Positions 62,075 to 64,000 of a stretch of DNA of 64,000 bases are shown here, piece after piece (the stretch's first letter is position 1; each line of letters begins with the position of its first letter). Where the stretch lies: contig NZ_CP007440.1 of the NCBI RefSeq assembly GCF_001579845.1, positions 744,001 through 808,000 on the forward strand, in the 5' to 3' direction. The position numbers and the translations under genes are program-made. Below the pieces are notes generated by a model that did not search any database, was not told the DNA's origin, and saw only the letters and a program-made list of their open reading frames with translations. The DNA comes from Rhodoplanes sp. Z2-YC6860 (GTDB lineage Bacteria; Pseudomonadota; Alphaproteobacteria; Rhizobiales; Xanthobacteraceae).

Positions 62075-63276
62075 TGCGCATCGTCATCGTCGGGGCGGGC
62101 GTCGCCGGCTGCATCATGGCGCGCACGCTGTCGCGGCTTTCCGGCGCCGAGGTGATCTGCCTGGAGCGTGTCGCGCAGGGCGACCACGCCGAGTCGGGCA
62201 CCGGGCTGAACATCGGGCCGAATGCCCGAATGGCGCTGCAAGCTCACGATCCTGAGCTGACGGACGCGATCACCGCCGCGGGGCTGCCGTGGCGCACCTG
62301 GCGTATTTCCCTCACGGATGGCTCGGTGCTGTTCGATCTGCCGCTGTCGCAGGTGGCTTTTAACGACGGCTGGCGAATCCGCTGGTCGGAGCTTTATCGC
62401 GTGCTGCGCGAGGCCGCAGCGCCCGCGGTGCTCTACGATTGCGCCATCACCAGCATCGTTCGCGACGGCAATACCACATCGATCGCGTGGCGGCAGGGCG
62501 GCATAGAGCGCCGCATCGAGAAGGTCGATTTCCTGATCGCGACCGACGGCCGCTATTCGGAGGTGCGCCGTGCTCTTGCCGGAGAAGCTGTCAGCCGCAT
62601 GGTTGGCGTCGCGATCTCCCGCGTGCTCGTTCCCAATTCCAGCAACAGCCTGATCGACGACTATGAGCAATGGTTCAACGGTCCGAACCGGCTGCTGGCC
62701 TTTCGCGTGCCGCCCGATCACGTCTATGTGGCGACGGCGTTTCCGATCCCGGCCGATCAGCCGATTCCTGAAAGTCTCAAGCAGCCCGAAGCATTGCGCG
62801 CGGCCTTCACGCCGCGCAGCGGCGCCTTGAGTGCCCAGGGCGGTTGGCTCGTCGACACGATCTGCGCCAACGTCGCCGACATGCACTGGGCGCGGATGCA
62901 GGAGCACGACGTGCTCTACACCGATCCGGATGCGTCCGTGCTTTATCTCGGCGACGCCGCCCACGGCATGGTGCCGACACTCGGGCAGGGCGCCACCCAG
63001 GCCATCGAGGACGCAGCTGTCGCCGCTGATCTGATCGCCCGCGAATGGACCGCCGGCCGTCGCGATCCGCGAGCCTGGCTCGAGGAAATCGACGCACTCC
63101 GACGCGAGCGGATGCTGTTCACCGTGGAGTTTTCGCGCGAAGCCACCGACACCATGCTGGAGGGCGCCGATCCGGTGGCAGGAACTTTGCATAAAAATCA
63201 GCCGGACTTCATGGCGAAGCTCCGGCGGCTCTACCAGGAGGTGCCCGGCTTGCCCGCCATGGCGACAAAAAGCTGA
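62074..63276 (+). CDS. FAD-dependent aromatic-ring-type monooxygenase
   Basis: 400 residues. MRIVIVGAGVAGCIMARTLS is the FAD Rossmann motif, IATDGRYSEVRRALAG the DG motif, and YLGDAAHGMVPTLGQGATQA the GD motif, so it belongs to the group A flavoprotein hydroxylases (salicylate/p-hydroxybenzoate type). In front of the amidohydrolase it may oxidise a nitrogen heterocycle to a ring that the amidohydrolase opens; that is inference. CGGAGG lies before the start, inside the previous gene. It is 25 bases from the next gene. Confidence 0.87.
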   Translation: MRIVIVGAGVAGCIMARTLSRLSGAEVICLERVAQGDHAESGTGLNIGPNARMALQAHDPELTDAITAAGLPWRTWRISLTDGSVLFDLPLSQVAFNDGWRIRWSELYRVLREAAAPAVLYDCAITSIVRDGNTTSIAWRQGGIERRIEKVDFLIATDGRYSEVRRALAGEAVSRMVGVAISRVLVPNSSNSLIDDYEQWFNGPNRLLAFRVPPDHVYVATAFPIPADQPIPESLKQPEALRAAFTPRSGALSAQGGWLVDTICANVADMHWARMQEHDVLYTDPDASVLYLGDAAHGMVPTLGQGATQAIEDAAVAADLIAREWTAGRRDPRAWLEEIDALRRERMLFTVEFSREATDTMLEGADPVAGTLHKNQPDFMAKLRRLYQEVPGLPAMATKS

Positions 63277-63301
63277 GTTCTTCCAAAGGAGAAGCAAGGA
63301 C

Positions 63302-64000
63302 ATGCGACGCCGCCATTTTCTCTCGATGATCGGCTCAGCCGCGCTGGCTTTCACGGCCACGCAGCCCGCTTTTGCGGCCGACAAGGTCACGGTCGGCGTG
63401 TTTCCGATCTCGTCGTCGCTGCCTTACTTCGTCGCGATCGAGAAGGGCTACTTCAAGGAGCTCAACATCGAGCCCGAGACCGTCAGGCTCATGGGCGGCC
63501 CGCCGAATGTCGCCGCCCTGATGACCAATCAGATTGACGCCGCGGCCGTGCTGGTCACGCTCGAAGGCCTCAATGCGAATGTGAAGAAGCCCGGCGTCGC
63601 GATGTACATCGCCATGCACAGCCAGACCGCGACCTACATCATGGAGCAGTTCGTGGTGCGCGAGGGCCTTGCCGACAAGGTCAAGACGCTCGCCGACTTC
63701 AAGGGCCTCAAGCTGATGTCGGCGCCGGGACCGGCGAACCTCAACACCGCGAAAGGTATCCTCGCCAAGGTCGGCCTGAAGGAGGGCGATTACACCATCG
63801 ATCAGCTCGACATGGGCCAGCACGTCAACGCCATGAAGGCCGGCACATTTGACGGGGGCTACACGCTCGAGCCGAGCGCGACCATCATGCACAAGATGGG
63901 CGTTGCGAAGACCGTGGAAGCCGGCGTGATCGGCAAGTATATCCTCGGCAGCCCGCAGGCCGACGCGTTCGCGGCAGGCTGCGCGCTCTCCACCGAGTTC
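63302..64000 (+). CDS. ABC transporter substrate-binding protein, NitT/TauT/THI5 type (partial)
   Basis: The first 233 residues; the gene runs past the window end. AAAGGAG is upstream of ATG 63302. A Tat-like signal peptide (MRRRHFLSMIGSAALAFTAT) ends near AFAAD, then VGVFPISSSLPYFVAIEKGY and MGGPPNVAALMTNQIDAAAV, typical of SsuA/THI5-like binding proteins. These bind sulfonates, nitrate or pyrimidine-like ligands. Given the amidohydrolase before it, a heterocyclic amide is likely. The permease and ATPase should follow beyond the edge. Confidence 0.85.
   Translation, partial: MRRRHFLSMIGSAALAFTATQPAFAADKVTVGVFPISSSLPYFVAIEKGYFKELNIEPETVRLMGGPPNVAALMTNQIDAAAVLVTLEGLNANVKKPGVAMYIAMHSQTATYIMEQFVVREGLADKVKTLADFKGLKLMSAPGPANLNTAKGILAKVGLKEGDYTIDQLDMGQHVNAMKAGTFDGGYTLEPSATIMHKMGVAKTVEAGVIGKYILGSPQADAFAAGCALSTEF

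Noticed and set aside
1-64000. tRNA, rRNA, insertion sequences or prophage genes
   Set aside because: No tRNA T-arm pattern with a matching cloverleaf, no rRNA-like stretches, no transposase, integrase or phage structural motifs were seen in reading.

Overview
The window reads as high-GC alphaproteobacterial chromosome, most likely order Hyphomicrobiales (Rhizobiales), near the Bradyrhizobium/Xanthobacteraceae groups. The grounds are the gene families (HWE-type histidine kinase, orphan Bug/TctC-type binding proteins, FecR plus RTX secreted proteins, MobA-type hydroxylase) and an intergenic inverted repeat at 42271-42370 of a kind common in these genomes. This placement is inference. I found no rRNA, tRNA, IS element, prophage or CRISPR array.

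Left part (1-4.2 kb): the 5' end of a Tat-exported gluconate-2-dehydrogenase-subunit-3-like gene, an NDH-2-like flavoprotein, and a divergent pair of MarR regulator and 3-hydroxybenzoate 4-monooxygenase (mobR/mobA-like) with a 25-bp palindromic operator between them. 4.2-16.5 kb: a surface-glycolipid cluster with five glycosyltransferases of the GT4/CgeB-like/WaaG-like classes, one GT2 enzyme, an LpxL-like acyltransferase with an extra N-terminal domain, an MsbA-like ABC exporter, an E2-core-like acyltransferase and a GT-A-like protein. 16.6-21.2 kb: a secreted metzincin-like protease, a small basic protein, and a SAM-cyclase-ATPase-TPR signalling protein.

21.2-29.3 kb: an apparent two-gene natural-product operon of a flavoprotein monooxygenase followed by a 2152-residue NRPS (A-T-C-A-T-C, no thioesterase). 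29.5-33.4 kb: two orphan tripartite-tricarboxylate-type binding proteins and two tandem SMP-30/gluconolactonase proteins. 33.6-40.7 kb: a peptidoglycan amino-sugar salvage locus. It holds a DOMON-like protein, exo-N-acetylmuramidase NamZ, NagA, an intact MurA homologue, an amino-sugar kinase, MurQ and a NagB-II-type SIS deaminase. Together they could take MurNAc from wall fragments to fructose-6-phosphate, with MurA as the odd member.

40.8-50 kb: envelope genes (Gly/Tyr-rich secreted protein, lytic transglycosylase, zinc-ribbon protein, giant FecR/RTX repeat protein divergent from a FecR-TPR protein, Sel1 protein, L,D-transpeptidase). 50-55.4 kb: an HWE kinase, a response regulator and a cysteine-free Asp/Glu-racemase-family protein in one unit, then a tandem universal stress protein and an NDH-2. 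55.5-60.8 kb: a fusion of an endonuclease-Q-like PHP nuclease to a UvrD helicase, an APH-like/P-loop kinase fusion and a small membrane protein. 61-64 kb: a ring-opening amidohydrolase (cyanurate/barbiturate type), an FAD monooxygenase and the start of an ABC substrate-binding protein, cut by the window edge.

Most long overlapping reading frames are antisense shadows produced by the high GC content and were left out.
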